DNA of 6,922 bases from Candidatus Zixiibacteriota bacterium (GTDB taxonomy: Bacteria; Zixibacteria; MSB-5A5; GN15; FEB-12): the NCBI GenBank assembly GCA_030619345.1, contig JAUXBO010000127.1, forward strand, positions 1 through 6,922. The letters run 5' to 3'. This document shows, piece after piece, positions 1 through 6,922 of this stretch. A program made the translations under genes and the position numbers. The notes beneath the pieces are model-generated. The model did no database searches. It was not told where the DNA came from and saw only the letters and a program-made list of their open reading frames with translations. Numbering within the stretch: the stretch's first letter is position 1; each line of letters opens with the position of its first letter.

Positions 1-9
1 CAATGAGCA

Positions 10-41
10 GGAATGAATTACACTGCGCGGGAATGACTACA
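10..41 (+). repeat. Imperfect short direct repeat in the gcvT leader
   Basis: GGAATGAATTACA (10-22) and GGAATGACTACA (30-41) are near-identical and start 20 bases apart, about two helical turns, just upstream of the preferred gcvT start. Such spacing suits a dimeric regulator binding one face of the DNA, but two short copies can also arise by chance. No promoter or riboswitch fold is evident in bases 1-80. Confidence 0.25.
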
Positions 42-69
42 GAATGTGGTGAGCAACAGAAAAGAATAC

Positions 70-75
70 AGGAAG
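70..75 (+). promoter_or_regulatory. Ribosome binding site deciding the gcvT GTG start
   Basis: AGGAAG sits 5 bases before the GTG at 81. The competing in-frame ATG at 33 is preceded only by a weak purine stretch (CGGGA), and the ATG at 3 is too close to the window edge to judge. This site is the main sequence reason for the shorter gcvT reading. Confidence 0.65.
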
Positions 76-80
76 ACAAA

Positions 81-1190
81 GTGAATAGCATAACTACTGA
101 TACAATCAAGAAGACGCCGTTCTACGATAAGCATGTGGCGGCCGGGGCCAAAATGGTGGAATTTGCCGGGTACCAAATGCCAATCCAATACAAAGGGATC
201 ACCGCTGAACATCTGGCCGTGCGCAAAAATATCGGGTTGTTTGATCTAACGCACATGGGAGAATTTGAGGTAAGTGGTGGCGGGGCCATTGAGTTTTTGC
301 AAAAGGTAACGACCAATAATATCGAAGCACTCGAGATCGGTCAGATTCAGTATAGCTGTATGACCCTCCCGACCGGCGGGATTGTCGATGATCTGCTGGT
401 CTATCGTCTCGAAGACAGCTACCTGCTGATTGTCAACGCCTCCAATCTCCAGAAAGATTTTGATTGGCTCAGTTCGCAGTTGGACACCGACGTGCAGTTG
501 ACCGATCTGTCGGATCAGACCGCGTTGCTCGCCATTCAGGGGCCCAATGCTCAGAAACTGATGGCCGAGCTTACCGATCATGACCTTGAGAATATGAAAT
601 ATTACACCTGGGCTATTGCAGAAGTGGCCGGTATTGATCTGTTGTTCTCGCGCACGGGATACACCGGTGAAGATGGATTTGAAATCTATATGTTGTATGA
701 CAAGGCAGAAGCAATCTGGAACGCGATTATTCAGAAAGGGGAAGCGCACGACCTTGAGTTAATCGGGTTGGGCGCGCGCGATTCGCTGCGCCTTGAGATG
801 AAGATGGCGCTCTACGGAAACGACATTGATGAAACCACGACGCCGATAGAAGCCTCGCTGGGATGGATTGTAGATTTGAGTAAAGAGTTCATCGGCAAAG
901 ATGTCATTGCCATGCAGAAAGCGGAAAAGCCGAAGCGGCGCCTGGTCTGTCTGGAACTTGAGGGGCGGACATTCCCGCGCAAGGGTTACGACGTTATAGT
1001 CGAAGGTGAGCCGGTCGGGAAACTTACCAGCGGGACATTCTCGCCCTCACTTCAGAAACCAATTGCGCTGGCTTATCTTCCTCGCAGCCACACCAAGTCC
1101 GGCTCGAAAGTGGAAGTTGATATTCGTGGGAAAATAATTGCGGCGACGGTGGTGAAACCGCCGTTTTATAAGAATGCCTCGCACCGATAA
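81..1190 (+). CDS. gcvT: Aminomethyltransferase, glycine cleavage system T-protein
   Basis: This cytosolic enzyme takes the aminomethyl group held on the lipoyl arm of H-protein and, with tetrahydrofolate, releases ammonia and forms 5,10-methylene-tetrahydrofolate. Family hallmarks are clear, numbered from the GTG start: FAGYQMPIQY near the N-terminus, GGIVDDLLVYR at 99-109 (contains the conserved catalytic Asp region), RTGYTGEDGFEIY at 191-203, GLGARDSLRLE from 229 followed by LYGNDID, GTFSPSL at 317-323, and the C-terminal PPFYK. The frame is open from an ATG at 3, but I chose GTG 81 because AGGAAG lies 5 bases upstream, the conserved KTPFYDKH block follows directly, and the resulting 369 residues match the usual family length (about 360-370). 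ATG 3 or ATG 33 would add 26 or 16 residues with no family resemblance. No gcvH or gcvP lies next to it downstream. The family call is near certain; the start is likely. Confidence 0.97.
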   Translation: MNSITTDTIKKTPFYDKHVAAGAKMVEFAGYQMPIQYKGITAEHLAVRKNIGLFDLTHMGEFEVSGGGAIEFLQKVTTNNIEALEIGQIQYSCMTLPTGGIVDDLLVYRLEDSYLLIVNASNLQKDFDWLSSQLDTDVQLTDLSDQTALLAIQGPNAQKLMAELTDHDLENMKYYTWAIAEVAGIDLLFSRTGYTGEDGFEIYMLYDKAEAIWNAIIQKGEAHDLELIGLGARDSLRLEMKMALYGNDIDETTTPIEASLGWIVDLSKEFIGKDVIAMQKAEKPKRRLVCLELEGRTFPRKGYDVIVEGEPVGKLTSGTFSPSLQKPIALAYLPRSHTKSGSKVEVDIRGKIIAATVVKPPFYKNASHR

Positions 1191-1233
1191 CGAGACCGGC
1201 AAACCCGTACAACTAATGAGACGGAAAAGAGTA

Positions 1234-1240
1234 TAAGGGA
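1234..1240 (+). promoter_or_regulatory. Ribosome binding site of the exported TPR protein
   Basis: TAAGGGA lies 2 bases before the ATG at 1243. TAAGG matches the 5' half of the consensus TAAGGAGG, which puts the pairing at an acceptable distance from the start despite the short gap. The 52-base spacer between gcvT and this gene shows no convincing terminator hairpin or promoter, so read-through from gcvT is plausible. Confidence 0.5.
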
Positions 1241-1242
1241 AA

Positions 1243-3138
1243 ATGAAGAAAGCCCTGATCCTAGCAGTTTTAGCGATTATCCTATTGGCACAAGCGGCAC
1301 TGGCATCCAACGGCGTTGTCTGTTTGCTGTCGACCTACCAGAAAGCCGAGGACGGCAGCCGTAAATTGGTCTGGTCGGACAGTGTTCATTTTGCCGAGAG
1401 CACGCTCACTTCCGGTTTTATGACCGCCTTTAGTTGTGACATAAGATTCACGGAGATAGACACCGCCTCGGTCAAATTTGAACTGCATGTTGTCACGCTC
1501 GACCAACAGCCGCATAATTATTCTCAGCGCTTCTCGGTCGAATACGGACTACCGGCAATGATGGACAATATTATCGGTAAGAACGACAGCCGCTTTCAGT
1601 TTACGCTGACGCCGCTCAGGGCTGAGGAATATGATTCTTCGCTCTGCCAGACGGACCATCGCGCACCGGGACAGTTCAAATTGTCACCTTCGGCCAATAC
1701 TGATATCTATTACGTCCCCAATTCTTTCGGAGATTACTACTGGTCAGTAGCTAAGTCGATTCTGGAAGAGAAGTATCGGCAACTGTCTAATTTGTATAAA
1801 TTTAATCTTCCCGGAAAATACAATATCTATCTGACGCCGTGTGCGCTAAAGAGCATCATCTGGGATCGCCGGTTTGGCATATCGGTTGATCCTACGCGAA
1901 GTTCGGGTTATGCCATTTACAATTGGAACCTGTCGACATTCGATCCGTTCGTACTTCTCCAAGGGGCGGTGATGCGCAATTTTGGATACGCACCAATGTT
2001 TCTTACCGAGGGTCTGGCCAGCTATGTTACATACAGTGAGTTGGACATGAAGAAAATCATCGGTGAATCCAAGAATATTGAATTGGAGCAACTTCTCGAC
2101 AGCTATACTTACGTTAACGCCGACGCCTATATTGCTGACAAAACTTCGGCTTCGTTCACCCGTTATCTTGTCCGGCAATACAATTTTGATCTTTTTCAAC
2201 AATGGTATGAAACAGCCGATGAGATTAACGTAGTGCCGACGCTGCAGGAGACTTATGGCAAGTCTGTCGCTGAGCTGGAGCAGGAGTGGCTGCAATACAT
2301 TGATACTCTCACACTGGACAAGATTAAGATCGTGCGTGAAATTGATTTGGCCGAGGCTCTCTTTGATTTTGATCGGATGCTGTTTCTGGCCCAACAACTT
2401 TCCGAGCAATCGACACAAGTTCCAGACTCTATTGGAAGTATGGTGCTGCTCAAACGTGCGTATTTTAACAACGGTGATTACTACCGGGCCCTTGAGACAC
2501 AGCAGATCCTGCTGACTCTTCAGAACACAGCCGAAGACTGGATGGGGATGGGTCTTTACAATATGATGTCCGGGGAGTATGACCAGGCGCACTCCGATCT
2601 TTTAACGGCTCAATCACAGGACACGGCCTCGGCGCTTATCAAATTTAATTTGGCCCTGAACAGACTGGTGCGGGGAGATACGGCTACAGCCATTGAACAG
2701 TTCAAGACACTTCTGGTCCGGGGGAAGGGTGCAACCGGTCAGTCGGAGAGTCGGGTAATACTTGGAGGATTGCTGAAGGGTTCCGAGGATAAAAACTCGC
2801 GCGCCCTGGCAGCCACATATTTTTCTGAGGCAGCAGCGAGTTTCTCGCGCGCGGTTCAGGCCGGTCAACCAGCACCGGTATATCAGATGTGGCTCGGCAT
2901 TGCATTCCTGGGAAGCGATGACAGTGACAACGCTTATAATCATCTTCAAACAGCGCTCTACCTTGAGCAGCGACCGTTCTACCTGGGCATGATTAATCTC
3001 TGGCTGGGAAAACTGGCTGATCTCATAGGTGACCGTGCTGCAGCCCGGGATTTTTATGGCGCGGTCCTGGCCGGCAGCAGCGCTGCGTATCATCAGGAAG
3101 AGGCGCAACGTTATGTCGAGACACCGTTCGCCTGGTAG
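1243..3138 (+). CDS. Exported peptidase-MA-like protein lacking HExxH, with TPR-like C-terminal region
   Basis: No named gene is recognised. Residues 1-21 form a signal peptide: MKK, a hydrophobic core, then ALA before S22 as the likely cleavage site, so the mature protein should be extracytoplasmic. Residues 22-150 look beta-rich. Residues 153-355 resemble gluzincin peptidase-MA-like proteins: a tyrosine-rich start, then LTEGLASY at 254-261 (the EGLA block carrying the third zinc ligand, E256), then the SASFTRYLVRQY and YGKSVAELEQEWLQY blocks typical of the domain's end. However, where HExxH is expected there is QGAVMRNFG (240-248), and no HExxH occurs anywhere in the protein, so zinc catalysis is probably lost. 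Residues about 400-610 contain TPR-like helix pairs (around 402-425, 431-459, 462-494, 545-577, 580-611), suggesting protein binding. All four cysteines (27, 65, 135, 200) lie in the first 200 residues and could form disulfides. The next gene starts 9 bases after the stop. The CDS is certain; the domain calls are from pattern resemblance. Confidence 0.9.
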   Translation: MKKALILAVLAIILLAQAALASNGVVCLLSTYQKAEDGSRKLVWSDSVHFAESTLTSGFMTAFSCDIRFTEIDTASVKFELHVVTLDQQPHNYSQRFSVEYGLPAMMDNIIGKNDSRFQFTLTPLRAEEYDSSLCQTDHRAPGQFKLSPSANTDIYYVPNSFGDYYWSVAKSILEEKYRQLSNLYKFNLPGKYNIYLTPCALKSIIWDRRFGISVDPTRSSGYAIYNWNLSTFDPFVLLQGAVMRNFGYAPMFLTEGLASYVTYSELDMKKIIGESKNIELEQLLDSYTYVNADAYIADKTSASFTRYLVRQYNFDLFQQWYETADEINVVPTLQETYGKSVAELEQEWLQYIDTLTLDKIKIVREIDLAEALFDFDRMLFLAQQLSEQSTQVPDSIGSMVLLKRAYFNNGDYYRALETQQILLTLQNTAEDWMGMGLYNMMSGEYDQAHSDLLTAQSQDTASALIKFNLALNRLVRGDTATAIEQFKTLLVRGKGATGQSESRVILGGLLKGSEDKNSRALAATYFSEAAASFSRAVQAGQPAPVYQMWLGIAFLGSDDSDNAYNHLQTALYLEQRPFYLGMINLWLGKLADLIGDRAAARDFYGAVLAGSSAAYHQEEAQRYVETPFAW

Positions 3139-3147
3139 CATTTAAGT

Positions 3148-5214
3148 ATGTTTAGCTTCTTAAACTCAACAGTACTTTTTGCAGCGGCAGCAGCACTTAT
3201 CCCACTGATAATTCATTTATTCTCGCGACGCAAAGTGAAAGTCGTTGAGTTTTCATCGCTGAAACATCTCAAGGCAATGCAAAGACGGCAGGTGCGGAAA
3301 CTTAAGATTCGTCAATTACTATTGTTGCTTCTTCGGATGTTGATAATCCTTCTGGTCGTGATGGCTTTTGCGCGGCCAACTTCCGAAGGGGGCAGTATCG
3401 GGTCCCATGCTTCGGTCTCAGCGGTGGTGATACTGGACAATACGGCCTCGATGAATCGATATGTCGCCGATGGTAATCTCTATGAGATAGCGGTGGGCAA
3501 AGTAGATGAATTACTGGACAGTTTTGGGGAATCGGACCTGATCTGTTTGTTGCCGATAATCTCAAACGGTTCCTCAGCAAAGCCGGAGTTTGCTTCGGCA
3601 GCAGCAGCAAAAAAACTCCTCCATGAAACTACGATCTCGGCACGATCATCCAATCTTGGATCAACCCTTGAGAGCGCCTGTGAATTGTTGGGTGATGACG
3701 CCAATCTAAACAAAGAACTGTACCTGGTATCTGATCGCCAGACAAATCTTCTGCCTGACAACAGCCCACTGAACAATTGCGAGGCACGAGTTTTCTTTAT
3801 CGATCTACCTCTGGAAACGATCCAGAATGTTGGCCTCACCAGTATGGACTTTGGCGGACAGTTAATTCTTCCCGGCCATGATTTTGAACTGAACGCTACC
3901 GTGCGGAATTATTCCGGTGATAATTTTGATCATCTTATTGCTTCGCTGTTTCTCAACGGCAACCGTGTCTCGCAGGTTGATTTCTCTATTGAAGCTGAGA
4001 AAGAAACAATGGTTCGATTTGAGCGGGCGGTCTCTCGTACCGGTTTTCACAGCGGGTATGTAGAGATTTCCGATGATCCCTATATGGTTGACAATCGCTT
4101 TTACTTCAGTTTTCGCATCCCCGAACGGTTCAACCTTTTGATTATTGGCAGCGATGCCGCCTCTCAACTGATTGGGTTGGCACTGTCTCCCTCGGACGAT
4201 GTGAATCAGTATTGGTCGATCAAACAGGTCTCCCCCGATAATCTTTCCGGTATTAATTTCTTTGACTACGATGTTATTTTCATTCCCGAGACACCGCGAA
4301 TTAGCCCGACCTATCTCAAGCGTATTGAAGGGTTTGTAGTAAGTGGGAAGGCATTGTTTATGGGCTACGGGGCTCAATCGGATATCGACCAAATTAATGG
4401 CAGTTGGTCCCCGCTGAGTGCGGTCTCCATTACAAAGCCGATGAAAACAGTGGTCAGTCGGGCCGGTTTTTACAGCTTCCAATCTTTCGACGCCAGTCAT
4501 CCGGTGTTCTCGGTATTCAATTTGACAGATGGTAAACTACCCGAAGTTCGCTTCTACTCACTGCCGCAGGCGGCAGTTGCCGATCCGGCGCGAGTACTCA
4601 TGCGCTTTACCGGCAATCGACCGGCGCTGGTGGAACACAGTTACGGTGAAGGAAGAGTGATCACTTTTGTCGGCCCGATGTCGCCGGAATATTCTGATCT
4701 TACATCGCACGCTTTTTTTGTCCCGTTCATCTCAAGAATTGCTGAGTATTTGGCCAGCGATCTATCAACGTTTGACCTGGATATTCTGACCGATGATAAT
4801 ATTGTACGCTCAGTAGCCGTAGAGGGATCAATCAGCGCTGCTCTCGAAGTGACAAAGCCGGACAGCGGAACTTTTAGGGTGGTGCCGACTGAGCATCAGG
4901 GATCGTTGGTCATCAATCCCAAACCGACCGATCAAGCCGGAGTTTACCGTGTACGCTATCTGGGCAAAGAGATCGACCGTTTTGCTGCCAACGCCGATCC
5001 GCACGAAGGTAATTTGCATCGGGTCGCAGTCGAAGATATGGCCACGGGGTTAGGCGCTCTGGAGTATAAAGCAATCGCGTACGATGGGGATATCGCTCAG
5101 GTAGTTACCGAAGCCAGGTTTGGTCGTGAGATGTGGCAACTATTCTTGTGGTTGGCGGCGCTAATAATCGCCTTAGAACTTCTCCTTTCTCGTTCAACTC
5201 CTGTTGAGGAATAG
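3148..5214 (+). CDS. BatA-type membrane protein with VWA domain
   Basis: The N-terminus is a clear BatA N-terminal double-transmembrane domain: FLNS, a first membrane helix (about 8-25), a strongly basic loop with VEFSSLKHLK and RRQVRKLKIRQ, a second helix (about 56-74), and FARP. A VWA domain follows (about 91-220) with D97-x-T99-x-S101 as the metal-binding motif (Thr replacing the usual first Ser), T173 as the probable second-loop residue, and LVSDRQ with D196. Residues about 225-325 look like an extracellular beta-sandwich; 327-540 resemble the glutamine-amidotransferase-like fold of this family (LLIIGSD, YDVIFIPE, YGEGRVITF, then HAFFVPFISR). A beta region ending in FAANADPHEGNL precedes a last membrane helix (663-681) and a short tail. 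The basic loop should be cytoplasmic, which places the VWA and following domains outside the membrane. Only a weak TAAG precedes the ATG, so translation may be coupled to the gene upstream. Function is unknown; Bacteroides aerotolerance proteins share the N-terminal domain and VWA. Confidence 0.94.
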   Translation: MFSFLNSTVLFAAAAALIPLIIHLFSRRKVKVVEFSSLKHLKAMQRRQVRKLKIRQLLLLLLRMLIILLVVMAFARPTSEGGSIGSHASVSAVVILDNTASMNRYVADGNLYEIAVGKVDELLDSFGESDLICLLPIISNGSSAKPEFASAAAAKKLLHETTISARSSNLGSTLESACELLGDDANLNKELYLVSDRQTNLLPDNSPLNNCEARVFFIDLPLETIQNVGLTSMDFGGQLILPGHDFELNATVRNYSGDNFDHLIASLFLNGNRVSQVDFSIEAEKETMVRFERAVSRTGFHSGYVEISDDPYMVDNRFYFSFRIPERFNLLIIGSDAASQLIGLALSPSDDVNQYWSIKQVSPDNLSGINFFDYDVIFIPETPRISPTYLKRIEGFVVSGKALFMGYGAQSDIDQINGSWSPLSAVSITKPMKTVVSRAGFYSFQSFDASHPVFSVFNLTDGKLPEVRFYSLPQAAVADPARVLMRFTGNRPALVEHSYGEGRVITFVGPMSPEYSDLTSHAFFVPFISRIAEYLASDLSTFDLDILTDDNIVRSVAVEGSISAALEVTKPDSGTFRVVPTEHQGSLVINPKPTDQAGVYRVRYLGKEIDRFAANADPHEGNLHRVAVEDMATGLGALEYKAIAYDGDIAQVVTEARFGREMWQLFLWLAALIIALELLLSRSTPVEE
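5206..5210 (+). promoter_or_regulatory. Ribosome binding site of the ABC-F gene, inside the preceding gene
   Basis: GAGGA lies 5 bases before the ATG at 5216 and within the last codons of the BatA-type gene, whose stop TAG ends at 5214. The one-base gap indicates co-transcription and probably translational coupling. Confidence 0.7.
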
Positions 5215-5215
5215 C

Positions 5216-6922
5216 ATGACCCTTCTTTCGGCGACTAATCTCAGCAAGAAGTTCGACAAGCAGACTCTTCTTGAAAACGTTTCCTTTACTATACTGTCGC
5301 ATGATCGTATCGGTTTAGTTGGTCGCAACGGCAGCGGTAAAACTACTCTATTTGAGATGCTGGTAGGAGCCGCCGAGGCGGACAAAGGTTCGATCAGCAG
5401 ATCAAAAAGCTGCCGCATTGATTATGTCGAACAGGATAAGTCAGATCACCTGGACAGTAAATTGTTCGATTTTGTATCTCTCGCTCGGCAGGATCTGCAC
5501 GACCTTCGGGGGGAAATACTGGATATGGAACATACTCTTGCATCCCACCCCGAGGACACCGCTACTCTTGATCGCCTGGGGCAACTTCAGCAGGAGTTTG
5601 AAACTGCCGGGGGTTTTACTTTTGAGAGTGAAGTTAAGCTGATCCTGATAGGGTTGGGGTTTGCGGCCTCACGTCACTCCGAACGAGTTCGAAATTTCTC
5701 CGGTGGTGAAAAAAACCGAGCCGGACTGGCGAGGGCTTTGGCGGGCAATGGGAACTTGTTGCTGCTTGATGAGCCGACTAACCACCTTGATATCGAATCG
5801 ACCAAATGGCTCGAAGAATACCTGGCTTCGATTGGCAAAGCTTTTATGGTGGTTTCACATGATCGCGCTTTCCTTTCTGCGACGGTTACTAAAGTGTGGG
5901 AAATACATTTCGCCCGGATAGATTTCTATGTCTGCAAATTTGAGAAGTTCATTGAGGAACGCCGACAGCGTAATGACCAACACGAACATCGCTTTCAACT
6001 TCAGCAGAGTGAGATCAAGAGAATCGAAGATTTCATCCGGCGCAATATGGCCGGACAAAAAACCAAACAGGCCCAATCAAAACTAAAATATCTCAATCGA
6101 ATGAAAAGACTGGAGCCGCCTAAATCCGACGGCCGCTCTGATGCCATAAAAATGACATCATCCGGGCGTTCATACGCCCATGTTTTGTCGGCTCGCGAAG
6201 TTGCACTTGGATACTCAGAGCACGAAATTGTTCGGGATGTCAATTTCGATATATATCGCGGCGACAAGATCGGCCTGATCGGAAAAAACGGCAGCGGCAA
6301 AACAACCATTCTGAAATCTCTCATTGGAGAACTGGCGCCGATAAGGGGCGAGATCAAACTAGGCAGCAACACGGAAGTAGCCTATTTTGACCAGGAACTT
6401 TCGGACTTGAGTCCCGGGGCTACCGCGCTCGATACGATATGGGAGCTCGACCCAATGGTGGAAATTGGCCAGATACGCTCGTACCTGGCGCGCTATGGAT
6501 TCACCGGCGAGAACGCGCTTAAGAAAGTGCTTACGTTATCCGGTGGTGAAAAAACCAAGCTCTCGCTCGCTCGCATCCTCTACCATCCGGCCAATTTCAT
6601 AATTTTCGATGAACCGACCAATCATCTTGATCTCGATTCCCGTGAAACACTGGAACAAGCACTTATTGATTATGACGGCAGTTGTCTTATCGTCAGCCAT
6701 GATCGTTTCCTGCTCGACCGGGTCTCAACTCAGATTATGCATATCAACAATGGGTATCTCAAGACTTACCACGGCAATTATTCTTACTTTGCGGAGAAAG
6801 TTGCCGAGGCTCAAGCATCAATGCCAACAATAGAAAAGTCAAGCAAGAGTAAAGAGTCTTACCTAGCCTTCAAGGATAAGTCGCGACAGAAGTCACGTCT
6901 CAAGAAACAGATACAATCAACC
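5216..6922 (+). CDS. ABC-F family ATPase (translation-associated), 3' end cut by window
   Basis: My own reading of this frame runs open for 569 codons to the window edge with no stop. The protein has two ABC domains in one chain and no membrane segments, as in the ABC-F family (Uup, EttA, YfmR and relatives), which act on ribosomes in the cytosol. Domain 1: Walker A GRNGSGKT at 36-43, signature FSGGEK at 161-166, Walker B LLLLDEPTNHLD at 181-192, H-loop H215. The inter-domain linker is basic and helical (about 240-300, including FIRRNMAGQKTKQAQSK), as expected of the segment that reaches toward the P-site tRNA. Domain 2: Walker A GKNGSGKT at 356-363, signature LSGGEK at 441-446, Walker B FIIFDEPTNHLD at 461-472, H495. 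Both catalytic glutamates (E186, E466) are present, so both sites look active. The lysine-rich segment from about 540 looks like the start of a Uup-like C-terminal coiled coil; perhaps 50-80 residues are missing. Subfamily cannot be fixed, so no symbol is given. Confidence 0.96.
   Translation, partial: MTLLSATNLSKKFDKQTLLENVSFTILSHDRIGLVGRNGSGKTTLFEMLVGAAEADKGSISRSKSCRIDYVEQDKSDHLDSKLFDFVSLARQDLHDLRGEILDMEHTLASHPEDTATLDRLGQLQQEFETAGGFTFESEVKLILIGLGFAASRHSERVRNFSGGEKNRAGLARALAGNGNLLLLDEPTNHLDIESTKWLEEYLASIGKAFMVVSHDRAFLSATVTKVWEIHFARIDFYVCKFEKFIEERRQRNDQHEHRFQLQQSEIKRIEDFIRRNMAGQKTKQAQSKLKYLNRMKRLEPPKSDGRSDAIKMTSSGRSYAHVLSAREVALGYSEHEIVRDVNFDIYRGDKIGLIGKNGSGKTTILKSLIGELAPIRGEIKLGSNTEVAYFDQELSDLSPGATALDTIWELDPMVEIGQIRSYLARYGFTGENALKKVLTLSGGEKTKLSLARILYHPANFIIFDEPTNHLDLDSRETLEQALIDYDGSCLIVSHDRFLLDRVSTQIMHINNGYLKTYHGNYSYFAEKVAEAQASMPTIEKSSKSKESYLAFKDKSRQKSRLKKQIQST

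Noticed and set aside
1..80. Glycine riboswitch ahead of gcvT
   Set aside because: I cannot see the conserved glycine aptamer core in these 80 bases, and the stretch is too short for a tandem aptamer; one further upstream cannot be excluded.
246..749. 167-codon open frame on the - strand
   Set aside because: It lies inside gcvT, a confidently identified gene, and carries no recognisable motif.
1178..1194. CTCG...CGAG inverted repeat around the gcvT stop as a terminator
   Set aside because: The stem has only 4 base pairs and no T-run follows, so it is not a credible intrinsic terminator.
1231..1236. GTATAA as a -10 promoter element before the exported protein gene
   Set aside because: It overlaps the ribosome binding site, lies too close to the ATG, and has no matching -35 element.
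1846..2592. 248-codon open frame on the - strand
   Set aside because: It lies wholly inside the exported TPR protein gene and its translation shows no domain; it is an antisense shadow of a real gene.
3862..4500. 212-codon open frame on the - strand
   Set aside because: It lies inside the BatA-type gene, which has strong family motifs in the + frame; the antisense product looks random.
5708..5716. A AAA AAC slippery heptamer in frame within the first ABC signature of the ABC-F gene, possible -1 frameshift site
   Set aside because: It arises from ordinary codons for Gly-Glu-Lys-Asn, and the zero frame continues through a complete second ABC domain. A -1 shift would only truncate the protein shortly after, and I see no clear downstream stimulatory structure.
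5418..5921. Two short + strand open frames (5418-5642 and 5661-5921) as separate small genes
   Set aside because: Both overlap the ABC-F gene in other frames; the ABC-F frame carries all Walker, signature and H-loop motifs across the region.

Overview
The window holds four genes on the + strand, packed head to tail, and no RNA gene, mobile element or CRISPR array that I can see. GC content looks moderate and codon use looks even across the genes. The organism is a bacterium. The BatA-type membrane protein beside a secreted TPR protein fits the Bacteroidetes/Chlorobi/Fibrobacteres-like (FCB) lineages or an uncultured relative, but this taxonomic reading is an inference without a marker gene.

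Layout: (1) gcvT, the T-protein of the glycine cleavage system, most likely starting at a GTG at 81 and ending at 1190. (2) After 52 bases, a 631-residue exported protein (1243-3138). It has a signal peptide, a region resembling gluzincin 'peptidase MA-like' proteins but without the HExxH zinc motif, and a C-terminal TPR-like helical region. (3) After 9 bases, a 688-residue BatA-type membrane protein (3148-5214) with a von Willebrand factor A (VWA) domain and a DxTxS metal-binding motif. (4) After 1 base, an ABC-F family ATPase (5216 onward) with two complete ABC domains, cut by the window end at 569 residues.

The last three genes are spaced closely enough to be one transcription unit, and gcvT may belong to it. 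By the positive-inside rule the VWA domain of gene 3 should face the extracytoplasmic side, where the mature product of gene 2 should also be. The most interesting reading of the window is therefore a two-component envelope module: a secreted degenerate protease/TPR protein plus a membrane-anchored VWA protein. It sits between two housekeeping-type genes (one-carbon metabolism and a translation-associated ATPase) and lacks the MoxR and DUF58 partners that often accompany BatA-type proteins. Its function is unknown. All intergenic gaps are under 60 bases, and the only other non-coding stretch is the 80-base leader before gcvT.
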